A stretch of DNA of 63,816 nt from Chara braunii (GCA_003427395.1 BFEA01000089.1:1230612-1294427), one strand, 5' to 3'. Positions 43,265 through 54,081 are shown, counted from the first letter of the stretch. The notes: a model not told the origin generated them from the letters alone. Program-made: numbers and translations.

Positions 43265-44592
43265 TTGTGTGGTAATGTGGTAATGTGGTACTCTGAAACA
43301 GCGCTGGAGGAACTCCTGGAAGCCTTCCCTGTGGCTTGGCTCCCTATCCTGCGCAGGGGCCCACAACTGCAAGAGGGGGACTGGGTGTCCACCAAGGACA
43401 CTGCGCAACGAGTAGGGCTAGTTCACCTGGTGAGGCCGGAGGATGCCCTGGTAGAGGGGTACAGTGTTGGAAGAGATGGTCGGCTAACAGGTAGCAGAGA
43501 TCCTTTCATATGGACCTCCAAAAACCAGTTGCACAGGGTGAGAGTCTATCACGAAGGGGAAGGGAAAAGGGCTTTTAGGCCTGATATACCGCTATGCATG
43601 CTTCCTCTGGACCCAGCAGAGTGGGTGTGGAACCCGGTCGCGCACCCCAGGGCACATGAGCTTAAACCTCTGTCCCTCTGCAATCTGACTGTTAAAACCT
43701 CTTACCGGAAGATTAGAGTCAGAAGGGATCTGAGGGTCACAGTCCAGGAGCGATGGCAGCGACATCTTAACATTGACAAACAACTGTTGGCGCCCATTTG
43801 GTGGTTCAGAGACTGCAAATGCGGTCCGGCCAAAATAACATCATTACAATGGCAAATTGTGCATCGCTGTCTCCCCACCAACAGCTGGCTGATCGATCAC
43901 ACTCAACTGGAACAGCAAGGGCGGGCTCTCCCTTGGTGCCACAGGTGCCTTGCGACCAGTACGAAAAAGGGAGGACACAATTGAGCACATCTTTCTCCAA
44001 TGCCCAGTGGCACTAGCGACATGGAGATGGTGGGAGAGAGTATGGCGGCAGCTAGTCCCAGGACACGCATGGCCATGGGACTGGAGGGTGATTTTGCTTG
44101 GATACTGTCCAGCACTCCAGAACCAGACTTTTGCATGGCACATGTTCCATCTAGGAAGAAGAGTGATCCTACAGGTTTTATGGTGGCAACGATGTGCCCT
44201 GGCTATGGAGAAGGTGATGGTGGATGGAGAAGAGAAAGGAATATCTCAAACAGCAGCTCCAACTGGGGCTGTCCCAACAGTGGGCAGCAACAAAACAGAC
44301 ATTAGACTCTCTCCACCGATCAAAGGACCTCCTTAAAACAATCAAGAATTTTGGCCAAGAATGGCTGGGCGGAGATCGGGGGCGATGGGTAGCCGAGGTG
44401 ATATGGTCTGGACCATTGGAAAACCAGAACCAAATGGCGGACGAGCCTACGGGAGCGAAGCCCCCTGGGGACTACCACCTGGCTTTTAAGGACTGGACTG
44501 CGATTAGCCCAGACGTCCCCCTACGACCGACAGAAGATTTTGCTGACCCTTTTCTGCCCCACCACCAATCGATGAAAGTATGGGTGGGATAG
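43265..44592 (+). pseudogene. LINE ORF2 C-terminal part with RT zinc-binding domain
   Basis: The first frame (43265-43984) carries PLDPAEWVWNPVAHPRAHEL and SLQWQIVHRCLPTNSWLIDH, then ALPWCHRC. A frameshift near 43950 leads to DTIEHIFLQCPVALATWRWW. The W...C-x2-C...E-H-I-F-x-x-C-P arrangement is the zinc-binding region that follows RT in plant LINEs. It ends with FKDWTAISPDVPLRPTEDFA. RT and endonuclease are missing, so this is a 5'-truncated copy with one frameshift. Confidence 0.85.
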
Positions 44593-45124
44593 ACAAAACT
44601 TAAGAGGACAAGAGATCACCTCTCAAGAGGTTTTATCGGTCTTCAACAACTGTTTTTATTCTCACAACTGTTTTTTTTTTTCTCAGAAGGGACGCTGAGC
44701 CCGTTCCTCAGCACATGATGGATTGCACTAGTTTGGCACGGACAAGGGGATGGAAGAAGATCTCACCGGTGCCCCCCGGTGACTCTCCTTCTGTCCCCCG
44801 GTCAGGCCACGGGTTAGGAAAGGGAGGAAAAGGATGACGGGAGGTAGAGGTAGCTGGGGGAAGGAGGAACCAGAGTGTAAACATAGGTATCCGGCGCCCG
44901 ATATAGGGCGAAGAGGTTCTCTCCCTCCTTGTCTCCCATTAACCTGCTCAGTCAATCCTCTGGACTCCAGAGCAATCAATGCTGGCAGGCGTCTGTCAAA
45001 TCTGTTTTCTGATATCTTCCAATTTCATTCTGTATTCGGGACGCTAGACCCGTTTTCCAGCAGGTGATGCTCCCCACCAATAGATGGAGGCCCCCCGTCA
45101 AAAAAAAAAAAAAAAAAAAAAAAA
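44593..45124 (+). repeat. LINE 3' UTR with two tail hairpins and A-tail
   Basis: An early tail hairpin lies at 44694-44712 (GCTGAG/CTCAGC). A hairpin CTCTGG/CCAGAG lies at 44958-44972, between AGTCAATC and CAATCAATGCTGG. The terminal hairpin is at 45043-45061, then GCTCCCCACCAATAGATGG and a ~24-nt A tract to 45124. Two nested tails suggest an insertion next to, or into, an earlier tail. Confidence 0.75.
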
Positions 45125-45177
45125 TCCTCCCCAAAATCCGTTACCCCATTAGTAATATTCTAAAAACTGTGTGATCG

Positions 45178-45219
45178 TTATTTCAGGGTCTCGCTCTGTT
45201 ATTTCAGGGTCTCGCTCTG
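45178..45219. repeat. Exact 21-bp tandem duplication
   Basis: TTATTTCAGGGTCTCGCTCT plus G occurs twice in succession without a difference. Confidence 0.95.
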
Positions 45220-46867
45220 TTAGGCAGCCATAGCCGCCTCCCTGTGCCCACCCTCCCGAAAACCCATTAGATCCACTGGCAGTTCAACACCTGCATTCTC
45301 GCAGGTAGCTAGCCAGGGTATTCATGGTTTAAAGCACCACTCCCTTTCCCTGGTACCTTGTGTCCACACGCCGGTTAAACCGCCACTACACGGCCCCAGC
45401 CTTGAAGAAAAGGTAACTTGTCCCCACGGCACTGGAACAATGGCTCAGCCTACCGGACCACAATGGCTGGCGGTGCCAGCCAAAAAAGTGAAAAGTGTGC
45501 TGCAGGCGGTTCAGAAAAGGTTGGCGCGTAGTAAGACGCCTCCAAGCCCAGGTGTACTTAACGCGATTTAAAATCCCAGTTTGGGCCTCCCCACCAATAG
45601 ATGGAGTCTCCCTTGGGGTGCTAGCGGTGATTGCTCTCATCAACATCCCTAGCGCCCACAAGAGATGTTAAAAAAGAAAAAAGAAAAAAAAAGGAAGAGC
45701 CTGCTGTCAGTTGTTGGCGAGGTCGCACTCATGAAGGGTTCCTTTAGGGCCAACCAGCACCGTGCACTGGAAGAAAGTGGCTTAGAGGGTATCTTTAGGG
45801 CTGGTCAGTGGAACACAGTAAATTTATTGTCCTGGACCTGCCACGCGGCTGACAGAGAGGGCTTGCCCTACCATGTGTAAACGCTGCATTGTGATACGCA
45901 ACCTCACACCCCGCACAGCGTCCCGTACCCGCAGAACACCGATCAGAGTAATTGGGGTGTGGCCAAGGATTTTGGGTGGGGGTTGAACCGCCAGGGCAAA
46001 GCTGGGGTTCGTCGCCTCAGTCTCGAGGGTTGCTTTGGAAATTTAAGCCAATCAGAGAGAACAGCAAAAGTCCAAAATTAGTAAGCACGGAAGGGCGGGG
46101 CACAGGGAACATTCCGCCCGTCGTCTTAGGGATGAGAGCACAACTAATTCACCCCCAACTAGAACTGCACAAGACGGCAAAAGGGGAAAAAAATGAAACT
46201 ACAGATCTACCGCCTTTCCCGTATTAGGTTCAGGCCACCCTTTTCGTGGGGACCGAGGCACGGGAAAGGAGACAAAGGACACTCTAGGCATCCGAATCGG
46301 TTCCTTGCAGTCCATCCGATCGCCCAGAAGTCTCGTCGTTTGACGGAGGAGCGGGCAGGGTTACCCAGGTTCAGAAGTTCGTCAGAAGAGCTCGCGCGCT
46401 GCGGGAGAGGTCTGTGAACCGGACGGACCCTTCGTAGCCCAGCACCATTCTCCGCCACGAGTCCCCCAGCCGACACCATCGACAATTGAACTGAGGCTTC
46501 CACGCGGTGTGGGCCGCAGACCAGGGAAGCACTGTCAAGTCCGTAGAAGGCAGAATTAGCGCAGGGGAAGAAAATCAATCAATCAAAACAAACCTGGTTC
46601 CCCCTATGTGGCACGCCTTAGACGGATTGTACAAGTGAACCCGATTGGTCCGCAATAGAGCCCTCCGTATGTCCACATTGCAGTAAGGACCGTCCTCGTC
46701 TACGATGGGTAAGGGAGGAAGGTCGCTATGGCGAATCAATGTGAGGGTTGAGCACGGGCAGTTACCCGCGCTCACATTTAGAGTAGCAAACCTAGACTCC
46801 ATGCAAGTCTCGACTCTCCTTCCACCACCCACTCTTAACAGTCATCAGCAAGCAGTTTCACACAATA
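45220..46867. other. Intervening sequence with a MITE-core fragment
   Basis: The family core ACCGGACCACAATGGCTGGC at 45450-45469 continues into GGTGCCAGCC. CCACCAATAGATGGAG (45591-45606) is a LINE-tail remnant. An A-rich tract lies at 45668-45695. No gene is seen before the mitochondrial fragment. Confidence 0.4.
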
Positions 46868-47039
46868 CCTCAAACGCAAGGAGTATGCCTTCGTGTTTTT
46901 ACAAGAACACCAAAAAAACCCAACTCAGCTTTACACAAAATAGCTAAAGTGAGATTAACCAATCGAAAAAGAGGTTATTGCATACATTCTGGGAGAAGGC
47001 CATAATTTACAAGAGCACTCTACTGTTATGGTTCGAGGT
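46868..47039 (+). pseudogene. rps12: Mitochondrial rps12 fragment (NUMT)
   Basis: The frame [34 protein letters not shown], then after one extra A at 46967-46971 [20 protein letters not shown] and VRG. This is the conserved decoding-centre part of ribosomal protein S12. The [10 protein letters not shown] form is closer to mitochondrial than plastid S12. It covers about 57 of ~125 codons. It breaks off exactly where ccmC begins, so it is a dead transferred fragment. Confidence 0.88.
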
Positions 47040-47252
47040 ATCATCTATGGACATGTGCCTGCAGCTTGGATGAGTTTACTTATTTATATTGGAATGGCTA
47101 TTAGTCGTGTGTTGTTTCTTGCTTTGTTCACCTTCGTCACTCTAGTTACTGGAAGTTTTTGGGGAAAACCTATGTGGGGAACCTTTTGGGTTTGGGATGC
47201 TCGAAACACTTCCGTATTAATATTGCTATTTATCTATTCAGGTGCAACATAA
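47037..47252 (+). pseudogene. ccmC: Mitochondrial ccmC fragment fused to rps12 (NUMT)
   Basis: The frame reads [20 protein letters not shown], then after an internal deletion of about 15-20 codons [20 protein letters not shown] and [19 protein letters not shown]. CcmC is the inner-membrane haem-handling protein of cytochrome c maturation. The WGxxWxWD-type tryptophan-rich motif is intact. It ends at a stop at 47250. The fusion to rps12 keeps the reading frame. Confidence 0.88.
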
Positions 47253-48581
47253 CCCATATTACTCATGTATCCAAAGGAGTACCTTCCCTTGGTCACAACA
47301 TCTTTCGAAGTATGCGGTGGCAACCTTACGGCTCGAAGAGCATACGCTTCACCTTTGAATTCCATGAAGGCGCGAAAGCGCGCAAGAATTCGATTGTCTT
47401 TGTGGATACCCCTAAGTATCATTGAGTTAACTCGAATGACGCCTTCGGTCGGGGACCCGGCTCTTGCAAGCCTTTTGGTACGCGCCCGCTAACCAAAATG
47501 GTGACCTTGTCAAAGTGGTGATGGTCGAGAGGCGGAGAGATTGGGCGGATCATCGAAGTCCTCACACCCTATGTCCCTGGTCACTCGACCTGCCGGGGTG
47601 AATGGAGAAATCTGACACGTGGCACTTGCGGATGGGAGGAGAGAAAAAGTGTGGTGACGATCTCGCACACGCGCAGGGCGCAGGGATCGTCAGTTAGGTG
47701 GGAATCAAAGAGCATCAGCATACTCATGCATACAAGCAGACGTCCAAAACCCAATGACCCCGCGAGCCGCACCATGTGCGCAATGACAACAAAGACCCCC
47801 ATATAGTCTTTCCGCATCCATGCATCCATAAATTTTCAGACAGTGAAGCATTCAACATCCATTGACACTCACACCCAAGGCCATGTACACAACTGACTAT
47901 CCACACTTAGTCTCTAGAGCACACTACAAATGGACAAAGCAACGATGGAGAAGAAGTGAGTCCCTCGCTATTCAGAATTACAACAATGCCCCGTGTGCAC
48001 AGCCACCAATACAACGGAATGCAGGCCAACCAGATCCACAAGGCCTTGCCGCTGCCTCTGTTCCTGTCTCCACCACCGCTCCCTCCCAACTCCCTTGCCC
48101 CAAGTCTACCGCTAATTCCACCCCACGCTGTCACTCCGCCCGATCTTTGGGCATGTTGAGCCTGTTCGGCGCCGTGGTCTTTGCACATAGCTCACACAAC
48201 ATTGCAACTGAGATCAAATAGGGAGAGGAAGGGGCTGTGCAAATTTATAAGGTGGAAGGCGGAGGGGCACCAGCGTGTAAGGTGGGGAGCGAGGGTCGTA
48301 GACGAGGAGGAGAGAAGGAAGAAGGTTTCTAAGGATCGAAGAAGGTGGGACAATCAAAATGTTTGTACACTTGGGTTGCTTGTCCAAGCTGCGCGCGTAA
48401 GTTCGCCCTTGCAACTTGATCCGGGGAATCCAACTGACGACCAATCAATCACGTCAAAAGGATAGGGAGCGGATCGGACGAACGGGCTAGGGGAAGACGA
48501 AGGGTTACACGGAGACGAGGGACAGGAAGAAGGGCAGTTGGCGCGCGCTCAAGGCGGGAAGTGAGCTTGCATAGCGAGCAG
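47253..48581. other. Flank of the mitochondrial fragment, no gene seen
   Basis: 47253-47480 has short GCGCGAAAGCGCGC-like inverted words and could be mitochondrial spacer. From 47500 it looks nuclear, with an A/G-rich stretch at 48260-48350. No gene or family is recognised. Confidence 0.35.
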
Positions 48582-49379
48582 GAATGCAAAAATGGATGCG
48601 CGTGCACCTGCTGGTGCAAGAAAGATCGAACTGCCATTAACTGAAATTCATAACTGTTCCTTGAAATTCCCGTGCGGTCGTTAATCGGTCGCACGAGGCT
48701 AATTTGAACAAGAACAGGGTCACAGGGGCAATCTCAAAAGATACCCTCAATCGACCCATAGAAATTAAAAAACAGACCCCGCTTCCTGTAATTAGTCAAG
48801 GTCTGTGCTTCGGGGCTAGCTTGGGGTTTTAGTCTGAAGGGTACGTGAAGTCGCGAGGCACGGAGCCTGGCTTATCACAGCATGGCAACCTTCCCAGCCC
48901 GGTGGTGGCCGGAAATAATAGAGCGCATGTTCCTACAATGCCCTGGGTCTGTGTGGCTATGGAGGTGGCGGGATCACATAGAATGCAAAAATGGATGCGC
49001 GTGCACCTGCTGGTGCAAGAAAGATCGAACTGCCATTAACCGAAATTCATAACTATTCCTTGAAATTCCCGTGCGGTCATTAATCGGTCGCACGAGGCTA
49101 ATTTGAACAAGGACAGGGTCACAGGGGCAATCTCAAAAGATACTCTCAATCGACCCATAGAAATTAAAAAACAGACCCCGCTTCCTGTAATTAGTCAAGG
49201 TCTGTGCTTCGGGGCTTACTTGGGGTTTTAGTCTGAAGGGTACGTGAAGCCGCGAGGCACGGAGCTTGGCTTATCAGAGCATGGCAACCTTCCCAGCCCG
49301 GTGGTGGCCGGAAATAATAGAGCGCATGTTCCTACAATGCCCTGGGTATGTGTGGCTATGGAGGTGGCGGGATCACATA
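48582..49379. repeat. 398-bp tandem duplication
   Basis: GAATGCAAAAATGGATGCGC begins copies at 48582 and 48980. I count about a dozen differences, mostly transitions. Each copy ends with a LINE zinc-binding fragment (RARMFLQCPG-type, FLQCPG then WLWRWRDHI). Only the second copy continues into the rest of the LINE. Confidence 0.92.
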
Positions 49380-49637
49380 TGGAGGCGATGGACACCATTG
49401 TGCCCTGGCCATGGGAATGGAGAGAGCTGCTCTGTGAAACCTGGAACCCAGAGCAGGCCACCACAAAGAACGGGGCACAGGGCAGTCATCCGGGCCGTAT
49501 GGTGGCGGAGGTGCACGCTTGGAATGGAGGGGGTCCAGTTAGAAGGGCGGAGGTGGCAAACTCTATCAAGGAACAGATACAGAGGGACATCACTGTTCAA
49601 TGGGAAAAAATCCAAGAAAAGGTGCGCTAGCCTCTAG
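49266..49637 (+). pseudogene. LINE ORF2 zinc-binding/C-terminal fragment
   Basis: IIERMFLQCPGYVWLWRWRD then HIWRRWTPLCPGHG, and AVIRAVWWRRCTLGMEGVQL, follow the same order as the LINE at 43950-44250. The frames shift. It is separated from its own C-terminal end (49963-50241) by MITE-like element M5. Confidence 0.7.
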
Positions 49638-49750
49638 GAGTATTGACGTGAGGATGGGTTGGGAGGTGGCCCCACCCTGTCAGGACAACCATTGGCTGCC
49701 CACTGCCAGCAATCACAGTGTGTCTGGTCATTGGCCTCTACAACACCCTG

Positions 49751-49961
49751 GGCTTAAACCACTAGTACCTTTGCCGCGTGGGAAAATAGCGGGCCTCGGG
49801 TGGGCCTCCGACCTTTTCGGAGGTGGAAACGAAACGACGGTCGCCGATCAGATTTATCAATGGCAGCTGTCGTGGGCCCCGGCGTCCGACATTTTAGGAG
49901 TTTGGGAAAACGTCCACTTTTCCCTATTTTCCCAACACTGGCAGAGGTACTAGTGAGGAAT
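49751..49961. mobile_element. MITE-like element M5, inserted in a LINE
   Basis: The left end GGCTTAAACCACTAGTACCT continues as TTGCCGCGTGGGAAAATAG. The right end, reverse-complemented, is CCTCACTAGTACCTCTGCCA and then GTTGGGAAAATAG. 211 bp, non-coding. Confidence 0.75.
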
Positions 49962-49962
49962 G

Positions 49963-50241
49963 GAAGAAAAGGTAAAGTTTTTACATTTCAGAAAAGAGAT
50001 CAAACAACACCTTGAACAATTCACCAGAGACTGGCTGGGGGGACCTCAAGGGGGCTGGATTGCAAGAATGGAATTGAAGGGGGAGGGAAGGGGGGAACGG
50101 GAGGAAATCGGAGAGGGAGAGAGGGATTGTTACATTGCGTGTAGAGACTGGACAAGCATTGACCCTTCTATCCCATTTAGACCCCTCTCTGATTTCCCCC
50201 AGCTCTTGCCACCCCCACCCCTGTCTATGGTAGAAATGTAG
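49963..50241 (+). pseudogene. LINE ORF2 C-terminal end
   Basis: The frame carries EEKVKFLHFRKEIKQHLEQF, then TRDWLGGPQGGWIARMELKG, and ends YIACRDWTSIDPSIPFRPLS with DFPQLLPPPP. The D-W-T-x-I-x-P-x-x-P-x-R-P end also occurs at 44592 and 54647. Confidence 0.75.
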
Positions 50242-50640
50242 GGGTGAGGGGGAAGATAGCAGTCTCAACGGTCTACACGTATTCAATGCATTTCAATAAC
50301 ATCCCCTAATATCCAGGGAGCATCTGCCAAGTGAGGAGCGGACATATCTGGCGGCCTGATACTAAATGCAGGCTGAAGAGGCAGATGTCCTCAGGTAGAA
50401 AGGGAAGAGGGGGTAACACTGTTTTCCTGGAAAAAAAAAAGGGCTGTTTGCTGGATGAATGGGGTGTAGCAGAACATTACTTAGAATCGGTTACCGATTC
50501 TCCTAGTAGCATCCAGGAGATATGTGTATACTATCACTTACCTGGCTGTCATGTAGGCCAGCAACTCAGGCTGCTGTGTAGCTCTACCTGAGCCCAGTAT
50601 CTTGCTGCCATTACAATTGCATGTCTATTCGCACAAACAA

Positions 50641-50775
50641 CTACAATGTTCAGGGACGCTGGACTCGCTTTCCAGCAGGTGATGGAGCCTCCTAGCGGTG
50701 CCTGCTCTTATCAGCACCCCTAGCATCCGCTCGGGTTGTTCTAAAAAGAAAAACAAAAAAAAGAAAAGAAAAGTG
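50641..50775 (+). repeat. LINE-type 3' tail with A-rich end
   Basis: The perfect stem GCTGGA/TCCAGC lies at 50658-50663/50671-50676. GGTGATGGAGCC follows, then an AAAAAG-rich tail at 50740-50775. Confidence 0.8.
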
Positions 50776-50885
50776 GCTGAGTATACACACATCTAGCCAT
50801 TCATAAACAGAGTTAAATCCTAGTGGCTCTGAGGGCTGGTGGTTTAAACCTCACCCAAGGTAAGACAGTTTATTGTCCCAGGGAC

Positions 50886-51035
50886 AAGTGTGGTGGCTCA
50901 GTGGGTTAGAGCTCTGGCCTCGTAACGGGGAGGTTGCAGGTTCAGTTTTATCAGCTGTCAACCTCTGCGCACGTCCAGTCGGTGCTAGGTTGGCACCCCG
51001 TGTTCTTGTTCCCCAGCCGTATAACGCATAGATGG
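50886..51035 (+). mobile_element. tRNA-derived SINE, family A, copy 2
   Basis: GTGTGGTGGCTCAGTGGGTT carries the A box and GTTGCAGGTTCAGTTTT the degraded B box. The body GGTGCTAGGTTGGCACCC, CTTGTTCCCCAGCC and ATAACGCATAG is shared with 50-237. Confidence 0.75.
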
Positions 51036-51194
51036 ATTCAGAAAAGGGGTGCCTTTCATCCTCATTACTGTTGCACAAGTCACAATGCTGCTTCCAGACG
51101 AGACAAAGGGTGGCTAGGTGGTGAGGAGTTGTCAGGTGCCCTCAGGCTGCAGCAGCGTTGAACGGGTCTCCCTTCCCTCAACTCTCTGTTTTTT

Positions 51195-51350
51195 GTCTCT
51201 CTTATCTGATCAGTCAATTCCCTGAACTCCAGGGTAATCAATGCTGGCAGGTTGAAAGTATTGTCAGACTTTCAGTGTATAATGGGACGCTGGACCCGTT
51301 TTCCAGCAGGTGTAGCTCCCCACCAATAGATTGGAGCAACCAGAAAGCCT
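51195..51350 (+). repeat. LINE-type 3' UTR with both hairpins
   Basis: CAGTCAATT, stem CCCTG/CAGGG (51220-51224/51230-51234), TAATCAATGCTGGCAGG. The tail stem GCTGGA/TCCAGC is at 51289-51294/51302-51307, then GCTCCCCACCAATAGATTGG. Confidence 0.8.
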
Positions 51351-51401
51351 GCTAGAGGGGGGGTGCTCTTATCACCTCTCCTAGCAGAGTGACTGGCTCT
51401 T

Positions 51402-51618
51402 TGTTAAATCACCAGTACTTGGCCCATACATCGGCCGCGGGCAATGTGCTGCATTAAGTTGTTAACTAGGCTTTGGGGTTACCGGACCTCAATGGCTGGA
51501 GCCTGGCGGCACCAGCCAAAAGAAAGAAAAAAAATGTCGCACTGGCGGCTCGGCAAAGCTTGGCGTGGAGGGCGTTTTCAGGCTCGGCGTCAACAGCTGG
51601 GCGAAGTGCTGGTAGTTG
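51402..51618. mobile_element. MITE-like element M6
   Basis: The left end TTAAATCACCAGTACTTGGC pairs with the right end (reverse complement TTCAACTACCAGCACTTCGC). The core ACCGGACCTCAATGGCTGG lies at 51481-51499. Confidence 0.75.
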
Positions 51619-51651
51619 AAAGAAAGAAAAAAATGCATAGATTGATCTACA

Positions 51652-51745
51652 CATGCAATAGCCCAGTGGGTTGGAGATCAGGTGCACAAGGGAGAGTTTC
51701 AGGGTTCGATTCTGAGTGGCGCTCTGATGGTGATTGTCATCTCTA
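51652..51745 (+). mobile_element. tRNA-derived SINE-like head, family C
   Basis: ATAGCCCAGTGGGTTGGAG resembles an A box and CAGGGTTCGATTCTGAG a good B box, 48 bp apart, as in tRNA genes. The fold is otherwise poor, and a GA/G-run follows. No second copy is seen in the window. Confidence 0.5.
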
Positions 51746-51773
51746 GAGAGAGGGGGGGAGTGTCGTTGGGGAT

Positions 51774-52232
51774 CTCTGGACTGTGGCTTGCCCGAGTGTT
51801 TTGAGGCAAGTAGGATTCATGGGAGTCGATCTGCCTCAGGTGGGATTAGCAGGTAGGACTCTCCAGGGGATGTGACTGCATGGAGGAACAGAGTCCCCTT
51901 GGGGAAGGGGATGCGCTGGGACTCCCTGGGGAATTAGTAATCAGCTTGGGCAACTCAATCTATTCGGGTAGCAGGCTCCAGGGGAGGGCGTTATTGCGGA
52001 AGGGGTTGGATTAGGGGGATGCATTCTCTGGATAGTAGCTTGCCCGTGTGCATTGAGGTAGCTAGTCTTCTAGGGAGTTGATCTGCCGTCAGGTGGGATT
52101 GGCAGGTAGGACCCCCCAGGGGATGTGACTGCTTTGGGGAGCAGACTGCACTTGGGGGAGGGAGGACACGCTGGGACTCCATTGGGGATTAGCGATCGCC
52201 TTGGGCGACTTGATCTATTCAGGTAGTAGCCT
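51774..52232. repeat. ~253-bp diverged tandem duplication
   Basis: Copy 1 (51774-51980) and copy 2 (52026-52232) share GGCTTGCCCG/AGCTTGCCCG, TCAGGTGGGATTAGCAGGTA, CAGGGGATGTGACTGC and TCTATTCGGGTAGC, with many differences and small gaps. Confidence 0.8.
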
Positions 52233-52389
52233 CAGTAAATTGCAAGGGAGCATAACAAGGGAACAACATCTATAGAGAAATAAAACACCCATAATAATGG
52301 CACAAACCAATAATAAACAATGCAATTACGGCAGCTAACAATAACCAGAACAACAACAGCAGTACATCTACAGAGACTGGACAGACAAC

Positions 52390-53167
52390 ATGACTAGAAT
52401 AATCCATAAGAACACAAACAACATCCTCACTGGGTACTCACCGGACATAACAGGATGGTATGAGAACAGCCAACCTTACAGGATCCGGCTGCTCCAGGAA
52501 CGGAAGGACTGGATAGCATTCCATCCCAACACGCTGGATAGCATTCCATCCCAACACCCACTGTCGGAACTGGCCTTCGATCTGGCTGAGTGGCAATGGG
52601 CACCTCAGAGAAGTTGTAAGGAACCATTGGATGAACCACCTCAATGCGGGAAGGGGTGACATCTGGCCTATCTGCTACTTCACAAAGACCAACTTGAAGT
52701 CTAAACCTGCTAAGATCGCTAGAGCCCTGCTGCCTTCCGACTAATCACCAGCTAATAGATCATACAAACCCAGAACACAAAGGCTTGGCTCTCCCCTGGT
52801 GTAAGTCATGTTAGAACGCCTTCCCCTCTCCCAAAATCCGGGAATGTATACACCACAGTTCTTACAGTGCCCGGGAGCAATCATCACATGGCACTGCTGG
52901 GATAGGATCTGGTGCCAGCTAGGGACGAAGGCCACCCTGCGATGGGACTGGAGAGCCCTCCTATGGGGCATGGCACTCCCTCGGACAACGTCTTTAAGGG
53001 AAAACATGTTCCAGATTGGGAGAAGGGCAGTCCTTTGGGCCCTCTGGAGGAAAAGATGCATATTTGTCTTTGTAAATGTACGCATAGAGGGAGAAGAAAC
53101 CACAGAAATGATAAAGCAACAAATATTTCAACAGGATCTAATGGTACAATGGCTAAAGTTGATGTAG
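52390..53167 (+). pseudogene. LINE ORF2 fragment with zinc-binding region
   Basis: 52390-52659 has YRIRLLQERKDWIAFHPN and LAFDLAEWQWAP, the counterpart of DPAEWVWNP at 43620. A 24-bp tandem duplication (CTGGATAGCATTCCATCCCA at 52509 and 52534) adds residues. After broken frames, 52808-53167 has QFLQCPGAIITWHCWDRIWC, WDWRALLWGMALPRTTSLRE and MFQIGRRAVLWALWRKRCIF. It is disrupted by several stops. Confidence 0.8.
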
Positions 53168-53375
53168 CTCAGTGGTTAGAGCACCGGTTGGAAATGCGCA
53201 TTGTGGTATGAGGTTGCGGGTTCAAATCCGCAGCCTCATGCATGGATACCGGCAGGGCATTAGAATGATGCACAGCTGGACACACACCCCTTTTGCTGAC
53301 GCATGGTAAGCGATTACAGACACTGCCTGCGCACCGCCAGGGGACTGTCCATGGTGTTTGCCTGATACAGTTAGC
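53158..53375 (+). mobile_element. tRNA-derived SINE, family B, copy 2
   Basis: GATGTAGCTCAGTGGTTAGA is a good A box and GCGGGTTCAAATCCGC a good B box. The interior GCACCGGTTGGAAATGCGCA and the body GGTAAGCGATTACAGACACT match the minus-strand copy at 38245-38452. It is not a functional tRNA: the variable region is elongated and the acceptor stem does not close. Confidence 0.8.
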
Positions 53376-53689
53376 AGTCTAATGAGGATGCAGGTACGGG
53401 TTTGTGGTTAGACTGCTCATGTGTGTTGGTTACCTTAGGCTCTGCTTTGGGGGGGGCAAGGACCTGAGGTGGGATGGGGTCCCTTTTGGGGGGAGGGTTG
53501 GCTTGGGACAAGCTCTGCTGGAGGATATCGGTGGGGAACTTACAGTAGGAGATTGCCTTACGGGATCCCGGAAGGAGGGGTGTTAGTAGACAGACTCTGG
53601 TGGAGTAGGGGCTGTCTGAGGGGAATCCTCCAAGATAGGATGGTCTACGTCCCATAAATTAGTTGCTGACTGTAGATAGGTACCTGTCA

Positions 53690-53760
53690 TGGGTCCAGAA
53701 ACCGACCTCTACAACACCCTGGACTTCATGGGGAAAAAAAAAAAAAAAAAAAAAAAAAAA
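53690..53760 (+). repeat. Retroelement 3' end with 28-nt A-tail
   Basis: CCTCTACAACACCCTGGACT then an A tract. The same CTCTACAACACCCTGGGC occurs at 49737-49754 and, diverged, near 35313-35360 before another A-rich tail, so this is a shared 3' end of a LINE or SINE family. Confidence 0.65.
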
Positions 53761-54081
53761 CGGCTGCCATCGCCAGGCCCAAACCCAACAATGGTTCAGA
53801 CTCCAGAGCCAAATCCAGCATTGGGAAAGTGAGGCTTGGAGGCACTGGCAGTTCAGGGATCCTGCCTCTGGTGCACACTGAGAAGGGTGAGGTTGGGCAT
53901 AATGGGTGCCAGGGAGGTAGAGAGGGAGTACAGAAACTTTTGAGTAACCCAATTTGTACCTACGCGTCAGTTAACCCACCCCAGATTCAATTCAATAGTC
54001 TAGAAATTTTCCACCAATGTTCTTGTGTTCTTGGCCGAAGCCGGGTAATGGCCCCGGTATCATACATTGTTGTGTACATGT

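Noticed and set aside
51652-51745. Functional tRNA gene
   Set aside because: Poor arms and a long interior. Kept only as a SINE-like head.
53158-53235. Functional tRNA gene
   Set aside because: The A and B boxes are good, but the acceptor and anticodon arms do not fold and the same body is found in a second copy, so it is a SINE.
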